A DNA stretch of 64,000 bases from Pseudogracilibacillus auburnensis (GCF_003201975.1 NZ_QJJQ01000022.1:1-64000); one strand, 5' to 3'; counted from the first letter of the stretch, positions 38,289 through 47,228 are shown. Notes: generated from the letters alone by a model not told the origin. Numbers and translations are program-made.

Positions 38289-38645
38289 TTAACAATCTCC
38301 TGGTGTGCCAACCTTATCTTTCGTTCTAAATGAAGAACCACACCCACAAGAAATAATGGCATTTGGATTATTAATGCTAAATCCTCCACCCATCATATTT
38401 TGCTTAAAGTCGATTTCCGTATTTTCGATAATCGGAATATCTAGTTTTGAAATAACGAAAGGAATTTCATTTATTTCATCTATCATATCAAGCTCTTCAT
38501 TTACTTCATCATCAAATCCTAATGAGTAAGAAAGACCACTACACCCTCCGCCTTTCACTCCAAAGCGGAGTCTACTTTCTTTTGACTCATTTTTTAACAT
38601 TTCTTTAATCTGTTGACGAGCATCATCTGTAATTTTAATAACCAA
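38289..38645 (-). CDS. yutM: A-type iron-sulfur cluster carrier YutM
   Basis: HesB/IscA/ErpA-like carrier of 118 aa that helps deliver Fe-S clusters. The three conserved cysteines are visible: GGGCSGLSY near residues 35-43 and CGCGSSF near the C-terminus. The frame is open further upstream, but GAGGAGG is followed after seven bases by TTG 38645, which gives the standard length. It neighbours yuzD and nfu, and the suf operon is 20 kb away. Confidence 0.92.
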   Translation of the reverse strand: MVIKITDDARQQIKEMLKNESKESRLRFGVKGGGCSGLSYSLGFDDEVNEELDMIDEINEIPFVISKLDIPIIENTEIDFKQNMMGGGFSINNPNAIISCGCGSSFRTKDKVGTPGDC

Positions 38646-38730
38646 CGTATGACCTCCTCTATTATTACTGTATATATTAAGTATACAAATGGACTTCCTT
38701 TCCTTCAAATAATATACACTTTTTCTTTCC

Positions 38731-39048
38731 TTATACCCCGTGGCTTTTGATCGCGTTGTATATGTCTTTTAGGTGAGGGACTCCCTCTGCGATAACATCT
38801 CCATTCAATAAAACAAGTGGATAAAATAAATCTTCGGCCTCGATACGCTCTATTATTTGCTTATGTTGATTGAGATGTTTGGTTTCATCTATATCAATAT
38901 ATTCATACGTGAATTTTTCGCTACCAAATTTGCGTCCTATTGCCGCTTGAAGCCATTCATACGTATCCCAAGAACCTGGTGCACCGACACAACTTGCGCA
39001 AATTTGCTCCTTACCATATACCGTTATAGATAATTTATTGTTACTCAT
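38731..39048 (-). CDS. yuzD: YuzD-family thioredoxin-like protein (DUF1462)
   Basis: Small soluble protein of 105 aa with a conserved CASC motif (residues about 14-17) and SWDTYEWLQAAIGRKFG after it, as in B. subtilis YuzD. The predicted fold is thioredoxin/disulfide-oxidoreductase-like (cis-Pro region FYPLVLLNG). The biological role is unknown. GGAGGTAG fits the second ATG (39048). Its place between yutM and nfu suggests a role linked to Fe-S assembly, by context only. Confidence 0.88.
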   Translation of the reverse strand: MSNNKLSITVYGKEQICASCVGAPGSWDTYEWLQAAIGRKFGSEKFTYEYIDIDETKHLNQHKQIIERIEAEDLFYPLVLLNGDVIAEGVPHLKDIYNAIKSHGV

Positions 39049-39212
39049 TTTCATCTACCTCCTGCATGTTTATTAAATAGACAAATTCTTTTCATTTACA
39101 AAATGCATAAAAAAAGATAAAATGAAACTAGAATAACTATATTAATAATTACTTCATATATTATATCACTGTTGATCCTATATGTAATCATAATGGGAAG
39201 GAGAAATTACGA

Positions 39213-39437
39213 ATGAAAGAACAAGTACAAGAAGTGTTAAATAAATTGCGCCCTTTTTTACTTAGAGATGGTGGCGACGTTGAATTAATTGACGTAGATG
39301 AAAATGGTGTAGTGCTTTTACGATTAATGGGTGCTTGTGGAAACTGTCCCAGCTCAGCAATTACGTTAAAAGCAGGGATTGAGCGAGCATTAACTTCGGA
39401 AGTTCCAGGAGTTACAGAAATTGAACAAGTGTTTTAA
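39213..39437 (+). CDS. yutI: NifU-domain Fe-S scaffold/carrier (Nfu)
   Basis: A 74-aa NifU C-terminal domain protein that binds and transfers Fe-S clusters. Conserved [15 protein letters not shown] is at residues 12-26, and the cluster-binding Cys pair is in GACGNCPSS (residues about 49-57). GGAAGGAGA precedes the ATG. Divergent from yuzD, with its own terminator. Confidence 0.94.
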   Translation: MKEQVQEVLNKLRPFLLRDGGDVELIDVDENGVVLLRLMGACGNCPSSAITLKAGIERALTSEVPGVTEIEQVF

Positions 39438-39445
39438 AGGAAATG

Positions 39446-39480
39446 CAGTTGGAGAAAGGCTATAGTCTCCAACTGTTTTT
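39446..39480 (+). terminator. Terminator after nfu
   Basis: CAGTTGGAGA pairs perfectly with TCTCCAACTG over a 10-base loop, followed by TTTTTATTTTT. Confidence 0.92.
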
Positions 39481-39528
39481 ATTTTTCTACAATACTGATT
39501 AGAAAGTTTTCACACGGATATCTGCCTT

Positions 39529-40491
39529 CTAAACGGGGCTAATCGGCGCTTCATGTTGAAAAACAGCACGAATATTTTCCAAACAAAGTGTAAGCATGTT
39601 TTCTCTTGTCGTTATACTTGCTGACCCTATATGGGGAAGTAGAACAACATTTGAGAGTGAGGTGAACGGATGGGATGATGGGATCGGCTCATCTTTAAAT
39701 ACATCTAAACCAGCTGCCGTAATCACTTTGTTTTTTAAAGCATCGTATAATGCTTTTTCATCTACGACTCCACCACGCGAAACATTAATAAAAATAGCAG
39801 AAGATTTCATTTGTTCGAATGCCCTTTTATCAAAAATATTTTCTGTCTGTTCGGATAAAGGTAATAAAGACACGACAAAGTCTGATTTTTCAAGTAATTC
39901 CTCAAAAGAAACATAGGATACATCTAGTTCTTGTTCGACAGTTTTTTTACGTGTTCGATTATGGTATAAAAGATTCATCTGAAATCCTTTCGCACGTCTT
40001 GCAACTGCCTCCCCAATCCGTCCCATTCCTACAATTCCAATTGTTTTATGATGGATATCTGTACCAGCTAATAAAAATGGCGACCACTCTCCCCATTTAT
40101 CCTGATAGATAAAATGGTTGGCTTCTACTAATCTTCGGGCAGTTGCCATCAATAAAGCAAATGTTAAATCAGCGGTCGTCTCTGTTAATACATCAGGTGT
40201 ATTTGTAACAATAATCCCTTTTTCTTTCGCTGCTTCCACATCAATATTGTCATATCCTACAGCCATATTAGCAATAATTTTTAAATGGGATGCATGGTCA
40301 AGAAAAGCGCGATCTATTTTTTCCGTTAATAAACAGAGCAATCCGTCCGCTTCCTTCGCTTCTCTCATTAAAATCTCTCTTGGAATAGGAGTATGTTCAT
40401 CCTCCCACATCTGAAACTGAAAATACTGACTAAACGGTTCGATTAAATACGGAGGAATCTTTCTAGTAATATAAATTGTTGGCTTATTCAA
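39529..40491 (-). CDS. D-isomer-specific 2-hydroxyacid dehydrogenase (glyoxylate/hydroxypyruvate reductase type)
   Basis: NAD(P)H-dependent dehydrogenase, 320 aa. NAD-binding GMGRIGEAVARRA near residue 155-167, catalytic Arg in NVSRGGVVDE near 239-248, Glu in DVFKDEPIP near 266-274 and His in LLPHIGSA near 288-295. The ANMAVGYDNID and TETTADLTFALLMA motifs are those of GyaR/YvcT-like enzymes reducing glyoxylate, hydroxypyruvate or 2-ketogluconate. It starts with TTG close to GAAGGA. Substrate preference cannot be fixed by sequence reading. Confidence 0.9.
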   Translation of the reverse strand: MNKPTIYITRKIPPYLIEPFSQYFQFQMWEDEHTPIPREILMREAKEADGLLCLLTEKIDRAFLDHASHLKIIANMAVGYDNIDVEAAKEKGIIVTNTPDVLTETTADLTFALLMATARRLVEANHFIYQDKWGEWSPFLLAGTDIHHKTIGIVGMGRIGEAVARRAKGFQMNLLYHNRTRKKTVEQELDVSYVSFEELLEKSDFVVSLLPLSEQTENIFDKRAFEQMKSSAIFINVSRGGVVDEKALYDALKNKVITAAGLDVFKDEPIPSSHPFTSLSNVVLLPHIGSASITTRENMLTLCLENIRAVFQHEAPISPV

Positions 40492-40668
40492 GTTCCTTCA
40501 CCCCAAATTAAAGTCTATTTTCATCCATTTTATCACAGCTTTGTAGATGATTCATTGTCAAGATATAAAAAGAAGTGCTAAACTATAAGGAAAAGCGAAT
40601 ATATTTCAATCAAGTATGAATATAATAACTAATGCTTTTTTACGATCATAGAAAGAGTGGTGGTATTG

Positions 40669-41178
40669 ATGCAAGAAAAACAAAGTGAACTCGAGATAAT
40701 TGCACGAGAATGGTTAGAAAATAGAGGTGTTACAATAAATGATATTGCCGAACTCGTATACTATTTACAATCAAGATATTTTGAAAACTTAAATATGGAT
40801 GTTTGTATTCACAATGTAAATCGTGTTCTTTCTAAAAGAGAAGTTCAACATGCCATTTTATCAGGTATTCAATTAGATGAACTAGCGGAAAAAGGCCTAT
40901 TAAAAGAACCGCTACAAGATATTATTCGGCGAGATGAAGGCCTCTATGGCATTGATGAAGTGATTGCACTATCGATCGTCAATGTATATGGTTCGATTGG
41001 CTTTACTAGCTATGGATATATTGACAAACAAAAGCCCGGCATCTTAAAAAAATTGAATGAACATTCGGATGGAAAAGTTCATACGTTTTTAGATGATATC
41101 GTAGGAGCTATTGCTGCAGCTGCATCAAGCCGCCTTGCCCATTCATCTGCAGGCGATATTATTGAAGATAAAATTTGA
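40669..41178 (+). CDS. yutG: YutG, PgpA-like phosphatase family
   Basis: 169-aa protein of the phosphatidylglycerophosphatase A family as found in Bacillus YutG, without strong membrane segments. Visible are RDEGLYGIDEVIALSIVNVYGSIG near 87-110 and HTFLDDIVGAIAAAASSRLAH near 138-158. Whether it dephosphorylates a lipid or a soluble substrate is not established. GTG and TTG codons lie upstream in frame, but the ATG at 40669 after AGAGTGGTGG matches the family length. Confidence 0.87.
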   Translation: MQEKQSELEIIAREWLENRGVTINDIAELVYYLQSRYFENLNMDVCIHNVNRVLSKREVQHAILSGIQLDELAEKGLLKEPLQDIIRRDEGLYGIDEVIALSIVNVYGSIGFTSYGYIDKQKPGILKKLNEHSDGKVHTFLDDIVGAIAAAASSRLAHSSAGDIIEDKI

Positions 41179-41204
41179 CATACTTATATATAAAATCGCA
41201 AACT

Positions 41205-41238
41205 AATAAGCGTAAGGCATTTCCTTACGCTTATTTTA
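41205..41238. terminator. Bidirectional terminator between yutG and yutF
   Basis: AATAAGCGTAAGG pairs with CCTTACGCTTATT over five bases. It overlaps the yutF stop codon and serves both convergent genes. Confidence 0.88.
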
Positions 41239-41998
41239 CGTGCATCCATTCGATCAAATCTTTTTTAATATAGGTAGGTTTTTTCGTTACGGCTTCTAAA
41301 TCCTCCAATGTGCTAAAGCCTGTTAAAACCATTAATGTGTCGATATTGGCGTTTATTCCAGCCAATATATCTGTTTCGTAATTATCACCGATCATTAGCA
41401 CATTATCACGATCAAGTCCGATCAGTTTCATTGCTTCTTCCATAATGATGTTTTCAGGCTTACCGACAAAAATTGGTTGAACCCCTGTACTTGTTGAAAT
41501 TGCCGCTGTTAATGATCCATTACCTGGTAGTAGCCCTGCTTCAGTCGGAATCGCCGCATCGCTATTGGTGGAAATGAACTGAGCACCTTGACGAATCAAA
41601 AGGCTTGCTTTCGCTAATTTATCATACGTGATTTCTCTATCCAGACCGACAATCACATAGTCACAATTCTGATCAGTAATAGTAAGTCCCGCTTCTTCAA
41701 AAGCAGTTATAAGTCCCACTTCACCAATGATGAAACATGCAGCCTGTTTATTTTGACCCTTAATATATTTAGCTGTGGCAACTGCCGACGTCAAAATATG
41801 ATGAATAGTTGTTGTAATACCAAAGCTTGCTAATTTTTGTACGACCGCTTCTCTCGTTAATGTGGAATTATTCGTAATAAATAAGTATGGAATGGCGTGC
41901 GTGTTTAAATGGTGAATAAATTTTTTGGCTCCTTCTATCTCATGATTTCCTCGGTACATTGTTCCATCTAAATCAATTAAATATCCTTTATATTGCAA
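41231..41998 (-). CDS. yutF: NagD-type HAD-superfamily phosphatase YutF
   Basis: Cytosolic phosphatase of 255 aa, class IIA HAD family. Motif I DLDGTMYRG holds the nucleophile Asp near residue 9, motif II is FITNNST, motif III VFVGKPE, and motif IV MIGDNYETDI. Substrates in the family are small sugar phosphates or nucleotides (p-nitrophenyl phosphate in vitro). GAGGAGG lies six bases before the TTG at 41998, which gives the family length; the longer frame to 42043 lacks support. Confidence 0.92.
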   Translation of the reverse strand: MQYKGYLIDLDGTMYRGNHEIEGAKKFIHHLNTHAIPYLFITNNSTLTREAVVQKLASFGITTTIHHILTSAVATAKYIKGQNKQAACFIIGEVGLITAFEEAGLTITDQNCDYVIVGLDREITYDKLAKASLLIRQGAQFISTNSDAAIPTEAGLLPGNGSLTAAISTSTGVQPIFVGKPENIIMEEAMKLIGLDRDNVLMIGDNYETDILAGINANIDTLMVLTGFSTLEDLEAVTKKPTYIKKDLIEWMHVK

Positions 41999-42053
41999 GC
42001 CTATCCTCCTCTTCCCATATAAAAAAGATGATATATGTCTCATACCACCTTCG

Positions 42054-42683
42054 TTATTTTGGCTTTGTAATTGTCCAACAACAATATTTACTTCCCTTCG
42101 TCATACATGAATGTGAAATAACTTCACTATTCGGGAAAATCTTTCTATACATATCTTTTTCGTTGGCACATACGATTCCATATGAATTAGCAAGATTATA
42201 AATAGGACAGTTAAAGTTTTTTATTTCATAATGCCCTTCAGCTGTCTGCTCATATTCAAGCATATAGCCTTTTTCTTCTTGATATTCCGCCATTTTTTCT
42301 ATTTTTTCTCCAAAGCTTTTTTTAGTTAACTCAGCTTCTAGTTCTGTCTCTTCCCGTTCTTTTCTCTTTTTCAATACGTCATGGACTGCTTTTTTTCCTT
42401 GTAACATTTCCAAATCCTTTAATAATTCCACTGGTAACTGTTCATACTGGTTTGGAAATGTGTCATGACCTTTTTTCGTTAAAGAATATAAATGATACGG
42501 TCTACCTATATTTTGTTTCACCACTCGTTCCTTAATAAATTGTTGACGGATTAAGTCATTCAAATGCCTTCTAACGGCAATTTCCGAAATAGTGAAATAT
42601 TCCATTAAATCCTTTATCGAAATTTCATTATCTTTTTTTAAAATATGCAAAACTTTATCTTTCGTTGTCCTTCTTTTCTTCAC
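42054..42683 (-). CDS. Winged-helix regulator with Cys-rich C-terminus (SufR-like)
   Basis: Predicted DNA-binding protein of 209 aa. The N-terminus is a DeoR/ArsR-like winged helix (SIKDLMEYFTISEIAVRRHL near 22-41, wing GRPYHLYSLT near 60-69). A charged coiled coil follows, then a C-terminal domain with Cys159, Cys172, Cys193, Cys201 and Cys202. The C-x12-C spacing and the fold order recall SufR-type Fe-S sensing repressors, but the downstream Cys spacing differs. It starts with GTG after GGGGGGATC and has yutE 11 bases upstream. Sensing of Fe-S status is inference. Confidence 0.75.
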   Translation of the reverse strand: MKKRRTTKDKVLHILKKDNEISIKDLMEYFTISEIAVRRHLNDLIRQQFIKERVVKQNIGRPYHLYSLTKKGHDTFPNQYEQLPVELLKDLEMLQGKKAVHDVLKKRKEREETELEAELTKKSFGEKIEKMAEYQEEKGYMLEYEQTAEGHYEIKNFNCPIYNLANSYGIVCANEKDMYRKIFPNSEVISHSCMTKGSKYCCWTITKPK

Positions 42684-42694
42684 GATGATCCCCC

Positions 42695-43138
42695 CTAGGG
42701 CTCATTTGAAAATGCATTTGCAACTCCTAACTCGTTTGTTAAATATGTTCGTATATGTGTACTAAATTGTTTTAGCACATGGATATTTGAAAATAGAACT
42801 TCATTTAAATACGTATGATCGATAGCTAAATAATCTTGGACGAGCATTTGTCTTGTATCAATAAATGATTTATAATTATTCTCTTCTTTTAATGGTATGA
42901 CTTTTTCATCAATTAAAATATCAATAATATCATGATAGCTTCCTGGATCACGCATAATAAAGCCGTCAATCATTAAATTCCCGACGTCTAAAATCGATTC
43001 GATGACAAGGTGAATGAGACGCTCTAATCCTAACTTTTCAATATTACTTGAAAATGTTGTCGTATCTTTCACTTCATTTAACAATTTATCAATATGTGTA
43101 ATCGTTTGTTCGATCTCGCTACGATTGACAAAGTACAT
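42695..43138 (-). CDS. yutE: DUF86/HepT-like protein YutE
   Basis: Helical protein of 147 aa: HLVIESILDVGNLMIDG near 43-60 and a TRQMLVQDY segment near 90-98. HepT toxins carry R-x4-6-H with Tyr; here His is replaced (RQMLVQDY), and no MntA-like nucleotidyltransferase antitoxin is adjacent. That fits the solitary YutE group rather than an active toxin. It precedes the winged-helix regulator by 11 bases and is probably cotranscribed with it. Confidence 0.82.
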   Translation of the reverse strand: MYFVNRSEIEQTITHIDKLLNEVKDTTTFSSNIEKLGLERLIHLVIESILDVGNLMIDGFIMRDPGSYHDIIDILIDEKVIPLKEENNYKSFIDTRQMLVQDYLAIDHTYLNEVLFSNIHVLKQFSTHIRTYLTNELGVANAFSNEP

Positions 43139-43313
43139 TCTTATCCCTCACTCTTTTACATTCCTTTCCTCTCTATCATATCATATATATTACAATTATG
43201 TCACAGCAACATAAGAAACATTGTAATACATCATAAAGTGTTGATTTAGTAAGGGTTGGGGGTATTGCAAGATTCATTTAACAATGCAAGTTAATGAACT
43301 AAAATGAATGTAT

Positions 43314-43361
43314 TTGGGACTAAAATTGGGACTAAAATTGGGGCTAAAATTGGGGCTAAAA
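43314..43361. repeat. Four-copy 12-bp tandem repeat
   Basis: ttgggactaaaa occurs twice, then ttggggctaaaa twice, contiguously. No gene covers it. Confidence 0.85.
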
Positions 43362-43390
43362 ATAATACGTGGGTAGATGTTATAGAAATC

Positions 43391-43416
43391 AAAGATCGCT
43401 TAGGCGGTCTTTTTTC
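43391..43416 (+). terminator. Terminator-like hairpin repeated at 57.47 kb
   Basis: AGATCGC with GCGGTCT arms and a T tract, followed by ctccataaaaaaataaccctt. A similar stretch (agatcgctttt, agcggtcc, T tract, ctcataagaaaataaccctt) lies at 57471-57510, each at the edge of a phage-like decayed region. Confidence 0.55.
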
Positions 43417-43549
43417 TCCATAAAAAAATAACCCTTCAACGGGTCATAGTAAAATAACTCCGATTATGCAGACGATAGGATTACTGTAACTTTCCCTTAC
43501 TTAACCTAGTTGCATTACCACAGGAGATAATGAGGAAGAAGCTTTAATT

Positions 43550-43678
43550 ATGGCGAAAGTTACTTTAATGCTTCGTTTATATAGTGATGAAGCTGATGGA
43601 AGTGAAATACCTAATGGAACAAAATTAAAAGATGTCACAAATGGGGTAAATCAAGCAGTGGTGTTAGTTGATGTGTAG
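43550..43678 (+). pseudogene. Possible small phage-like gene remnant
   Basis: A 42-codon frame (MAKVTLMLRLYSDEADGSEI at the start) with a GAGGAAG motif 13 bases upstream, which is too far for efficient use. A second open tail, 43743-43832 (NVAKGADVIYSAMLQNALKK), follows in another frame. Both look like pieces of small accessory genes. I do not recognise the family. Confidence 0.3.
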
Positions 43679-43831
43679 ATGGTGCCATTTAGAGATAAGA
43701 TGATGAACAAGTCAATTAAAAAGACTAACTATTCCTAAATGGTTAGATAATGTCGCAAAAGGAGCTGATGTCATTTATTCGGCTATGTTACAAAATGCAT
43801 TGAAGAAACTATCAGAGGGCAACTTAGCCCT

Positions 43832-44386
43832 CTAATTCGTTTTATATTTTCTTTTTACTTTTGTACGTGCTTTTAAAATACGAAAGGATAATATAATGCC
43901 TGTTACTGTTAGGAGAATAATCCCTACAGTGGTTATGTCATTAATAAAAATAAAGTTAAAACCATCAACTATTCCGGTATGTAAGTCATGCATCCACTTC
44001 TTAATAGCTGGATCACTATACAGTTTTGCAACTTCTCCTTGTTCAGTTACAACAGCAATGGTTCCCAGTTCATCATTTAAATGAACATAATAAAAATACC
44101 CCAAACCATGGTAAGCATAATTGACACTTACTATATCTTCAATTGTGAATAAATTAGATGTTGTAGCAACTTCAACAGCATTCGGAACGTTCCTTTCTCC
44201 TTGATGGGCTAATTGAATAGCTTCTTCGGTAATTTCATCATAATTAGGGTTTATGTAGTGAATATTTTGCTTATGAAACCAATCATGTTGATGATTTAAA
44301 TATAATCCCGTAACCGACAACATTAATATAGTAACACCTAGTATTAATCCAACGTATAGATGCACATTCAAGATCGTTTTTCTCAA
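43832..44386 (-). CDS. PepSY-associated membrane protein
   Basis: Membrane protein of 184 aa with an N-terminal segment (NVHLYVGLILGVTILMLSVTGLYLNH, residues 6-31), an external PepSY-like domain with WMHDLHTG near 133-140, and a C-terminal membrane segment. Related proteins (PiuB, PepSY_TM) are linked to ferric reductase or iron-siderophore systems; no such partner lies next to it. A hairpin (agagggc with gccctct) sits at its 3' end. Function stays open. Confidence 0.8.
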   Translation of the reverse strand: MRKTILNVHLYVGLILGVTILMLSVTGLYLNHQHDWFHKQNIHYINPNYDEITEEAIQLAHQGERNVPNAVEVATTSNLFTIEDIVSVNYAYHGLGYFYYVHLNDELGTIAVVTEQGEVAKLYSDPAIKKWMHDLHTGIVDGFNFIFINDITTVGIILLTVTGIILSFRILKARTKVKRKYKTN

Positions 44387-44641
44387 TATTTTAAATCCAC
44401 CCCTGATTAATTTTTGTATTTATACATATTTTAAAGAATTCACTTTTTATTTCAATGGATTTTTGTGATTTTTTGTTACGATTTAATGAATATTGTTGTA
44501 TTATAACAAAAAACAACATAAAAGAGGGCAATTAAGCCCTCTGACTAGATAATTCCTTCTTAATATAGTATATAGTTGCATCTATAATAATTGTATGTAT
44601 TAAATCATTAGTTTTACAGATGTTCCAACTTATTGTTATAT

Positions 44642-44788
44642 GAGGCTAGGACAAAAGTGTTTTCACCAAAGAAAAACCAGAACAATGGTAGCTGCATATA
44701 ACCCGCTCTGGAAAGATACTACGCCAAGGCAATACATTGTTCGTCTTTAGATTTGGTCGTTTTAGTTATGTTCCAGCCTCGTATTTTT
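44642..44788. repeat. Interspersed element with gaggctrgrrca terminal inverted repeats
   Basis: The left end gaggctaggacaaaagtg and the right end (minus strand) gaggctggaacataacta are imperfect inverted repeats of about 12 bases. Inside are aacaatggta and cgctctggaaa, shared in order with 19620-19722. At 147 bases with no ORF it has the form of a miniature inverted-repeat element. Confidence 0.75.
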
Positions 44789-44825
44789 TATTTTTCAATC
44801 TTATCCGACCTTTTTTTACCTTTAG

Positions 44826-45300
44826 TCACGTCTCGAGTTGTGAACTCATTCTAGGATAAAGTCCACCTGTCAAAAGCGTAGGATTTCCATCATTATTTAG
44901 CGTTATCTGTCTCCACCCGCGTCTACGCATATAATCTAATACTTCAAATAGCATTTCATTACTTAGACCGTCAGTTCTAATATTTTAACAGACGCTGTAG
45001 CATTACTTTTTCTTCTTAAATTAAATACTCTTGCAATCCCTTCCGCATGAATTTCGCAATATAGCACTTGATTTTAATTTGTCAACATCTGCAGTGTCAA
45101 TAAATCCATGTTCAGTAAAGATTGACGATATATTTGTCTTAACACCGCAAAATTCGCCCTTTTCGTACCACAGTTTCTAAAGTCAACTTCTTTCATCATT
45201 TCTACATGTACAGTATCTCTAAATAAAGATATACGGCTACTTACATTTCCATTAAATATATAATCCTTATAACCTGACCGTACCCCGCATTAATATGAAC
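44826..45300 (-). pseudogene. N-acetylmuramoyl-L-alanine amidase (Amidase_3), decayed
   Basis: Minus-strand fragments in different frames give, in order, HINAG, then GYKDYIFNGNVSSRISLF and MMKEVDFRNCGTKRANFAVLR, then SSIFTEHGFIDTADVDKLKS, then EMLFEVLDYMRRRGWRQITL up to the stop at 44826. The first three match the zinc amidase core (HxNA, RANFAVLR, TEHGFID), interrupted by at least two frameshifts. The 5' end was not found. It is probably an endolysin or spore-lysin relic from a prophage. Confidence 0.75.
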
Positions 45301-45488
45301 TGAAGGTTCTATTTATTATAAATAATGTTATTTTCTTCATCATCTCTGTTTCGCATGATGTTCTAACGCAACAAAAAAGATATATTTCATCTTTAAAATA
45401 TTTTTTTATTGTTTCTTAAATTGATTGTAACCACCTGTTAATGTTCATTTGATATTCTTTAGTAACACTCAAGAAGGAGATAAATCAA

Positions 45489-45587
45489 ATGAACATAAAA
45501 ATATTAATTTGTATATTATTAAGGAATCATAAATATAATTACTTTACTAGCAAATGTGTTAGATGCGGAAAAACAAGAGAAACATAA
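45489..45587 (+). CDS. Very small ORF with a CxxC motif
   Basis: A 32-codon frame with a strong AAGGAGA eight bases upstream of ATG. It ends KCVRCGKTRET, with a C-x2-C knuckle and an upstream Cys and His (MNIKILICILLRNHKYNY). The pattern resembles short phage zinc-ribbon proteins (DUF1660-like), though the sequence may be truncated. Confidence 0.4.
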   Translation: MNIKILICILLRNHKYNYFTSKCVRCGKTRET

Positions 45588-45865
45588 TTCGAAAGAGTTA
45601 AATATATGCGTGTTACCGCAATCTATTTTCAAAAAAAAAGCCTCACCTTCAAAATTATCATTTCTTTCCGTCACAGTTAAAGTGCAATTCCCTTCTATTT
45701 GTATTAGCACTCTATTCAAATTATTTTATTTGATAGGCTACGTGAACGTATCATGCCTTCTCCTCCTTCACTTAAAATCCGGCATGCGACATGTTTTTTA
45801 TAAAATGGTAACATAATTTTATCGGTCTTCAGAGAATAGCGATACAAAGAAAGGAAGTTTATAGT

Positions 45866-46099
45866 ATGAACTTAACCCCAAATCAACAATCTGTGTTACT
45901 TGTATTAATCACTGAGTGGCAGACAGCAATACAGGTTGCTAGCCAACTCCCAAAAGCGAGTGGGGCTCCATCCAACGTAAATCAATTCCTTAAAGACTTA
46001 ATACGTGAAGGTTTGGTTCATGCTAATCCAATTGTGCTTGGCATGTACCGATTAACTTCGAATGGTACTACCACCAAGATGGATCTGCTAAGGGAGTAA
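45866..46099 (+). CDS. Small winged-helix-like protein
   Basis: The 77-aa product reads as a winged helix: LTPNQQSVLLVLITEW, then a helix with VNQFLKDLIREGLVHANP and a wing GMYRLTSNG. AAAGGAAG lies upstream of the ATG. Such proteins are common in prophages. Neither target nor partner is evident. Confidence 0.6.
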   Translation: MNLTPNQQSVLLVLITEWQTAIQVASQLPKASGAPSNVNQFLKDLIREGLVHANPIVLGMYRLTSNGTTTKMDLLRE

Positions 46100-46172
46100 C
46101 TGCTCCCCTAGTTGCGTTTAATGTGAACTTCATGAACGAAATGTATAGTAAATAGGTTGTACTGATTTAATG

Positions 46173-46340
46173 TCAATCAACCGGGGGAGACATAACCAGT
46201 TTTCTTGATCCTTCTCGCATTGCTCTTTCTTTTACGTCACTTTCGTCCAAAGCCCAGACTTTTACCTTTCCGTTGTAATTGAAAGCAATGCCATGCGCAT
46301 TCCATTCAACTTCATAATCTTTTCTTTCCTCCCCATTCAC
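46173..46340 (-). CDS. Small hypothetical protein (55 aa)
   Basis: Starts with GTG, with AAAGGGATG nearby, and reads VNGEERKDYEVEWNAHGIAF followed by KVKVWALDESDVKERAM. Composition and coding rhythm look real, and the length is typical of phage accessory proteins. No family is recognised. Confidence 0.45.
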   Translation of the reverse strand: MNGEERKDYEVEWNAHGIAFNYNGKVKVWALDESDVKERAMREGSRKLVMSPPVD

Positions 46341-46498
46341 TCCATCCCTTTCATTTCTAAATGTTTCACTAAATTATCACTCAAAACATAACAGGTACAT
46401 ATATTTAAAATTCCACATTAGCCTTTGGAACTTTGTCCTCCACATCTTATCTACTTTCTCATATATTAATGTAATTGCACTAGAAAGGAGGATGAATA

Positions 46499-46699
46499 AT
46501 GCATCACCCACTCTATCGCACAGCTTGTGAATATAAAGGTAGTCCTGTGGAAATTAGGGATTGTTATGGAGAAAGTTATCGAGGTACTATAGAAGATGTT
46601 ACAGAGAATGGTGTCTATATAGATACAGGATCTGATCCAATATTCTTCCCATTCTTAACTATTGCGTCTTTAGTACTGTTGGGTTCGCTTTTCTTTTAA
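46499..46699 (+). CDS. Small protein with Sm-like N-terminus and membrane tail
   Basis: The 66-aa product has a short beta-rich part, SPVEIRDCYGESYRGTIEDV near residues 15-34, and a hydrophobic C-terminus (FFPFLTIASLVLLGSLFF). GAAAGGAGGATG precedes the ATG closely. It may be a membrane-tethered small protein; nothing more can be said. Confidence 0.55.
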   Translation: MHHPLYRTACEYKGSPVEIRDCYGESYRGTIEDVTENGVYIDTGSDPIFFPFLTIASLVLLGSLFF

Positions 46700-46805
46700 G
46701 TAACAAACTACATTTAAATATTTTAGCAGTTATTAAAAACATTAACGGCATCACAACGTAGCTACATCTTTTTTTCTGAAAGGCTTATGGTAATAAATTT
46801 GGTAG

Positions 46806-46840
46806 ACATTCAAAAGGAGGATGCTTCCCCTTTTGAATGT
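46806..46840. repeat. 12-bp inverted repeat in the intergenic region before the amidase
   Basis: ACATTCAAAAGG and CCTTTTGAATGT are perfect complements across 11 bases. No T tract follows. The rest of 46700-47228 shows no other feature. Confidence 0.75.
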
Positions 46841-47228
46841 TATACAAATAATGATCATAATAAATCATTCGGACTGTCACAGATAAAGAAACAAACGCTT
46901 CAAAGTTCGCCTAAACGTATTTGTCATAAATATCGACACCACCAATTTTTTATAGACTTATAACTATCGAAAAGTTCAGGATGTTTTCTTTTAATATAAC
47001 CACCACAATAATATTGTATGACTCCGATCTCTTATTTTTTAATAAAATTGTATAGTTTTGGGTTAAAAATTCACTTACTCATACAACCGTTGATCTAACA
47101 AGATTCTTAATTGTGTCTCAGTTATATTACAATTATATTAATAATGATTGAATTACCAGAAAAAGTTAGCAATCAAGTCCTTACATGCTATAATTAATAG
47201 TACGTCTACTTTTGAAAGGATGAGTGGC

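Noticed and set aside
42695-43138. HepT toxin of a HepT/MntA system
   Set aside because: The catalytic His is absent, no nucleotidyltransferase partner is adjacent, and the sequence is the solitary YutE type.
45519-45816. Overlapping ORFs of 66 and 86 codons on opposite strands
   Set aside because: Neither has a convincing start site or recognisable motif; the small CxxC frame at 45489 has the only strong ribosome binding site here.
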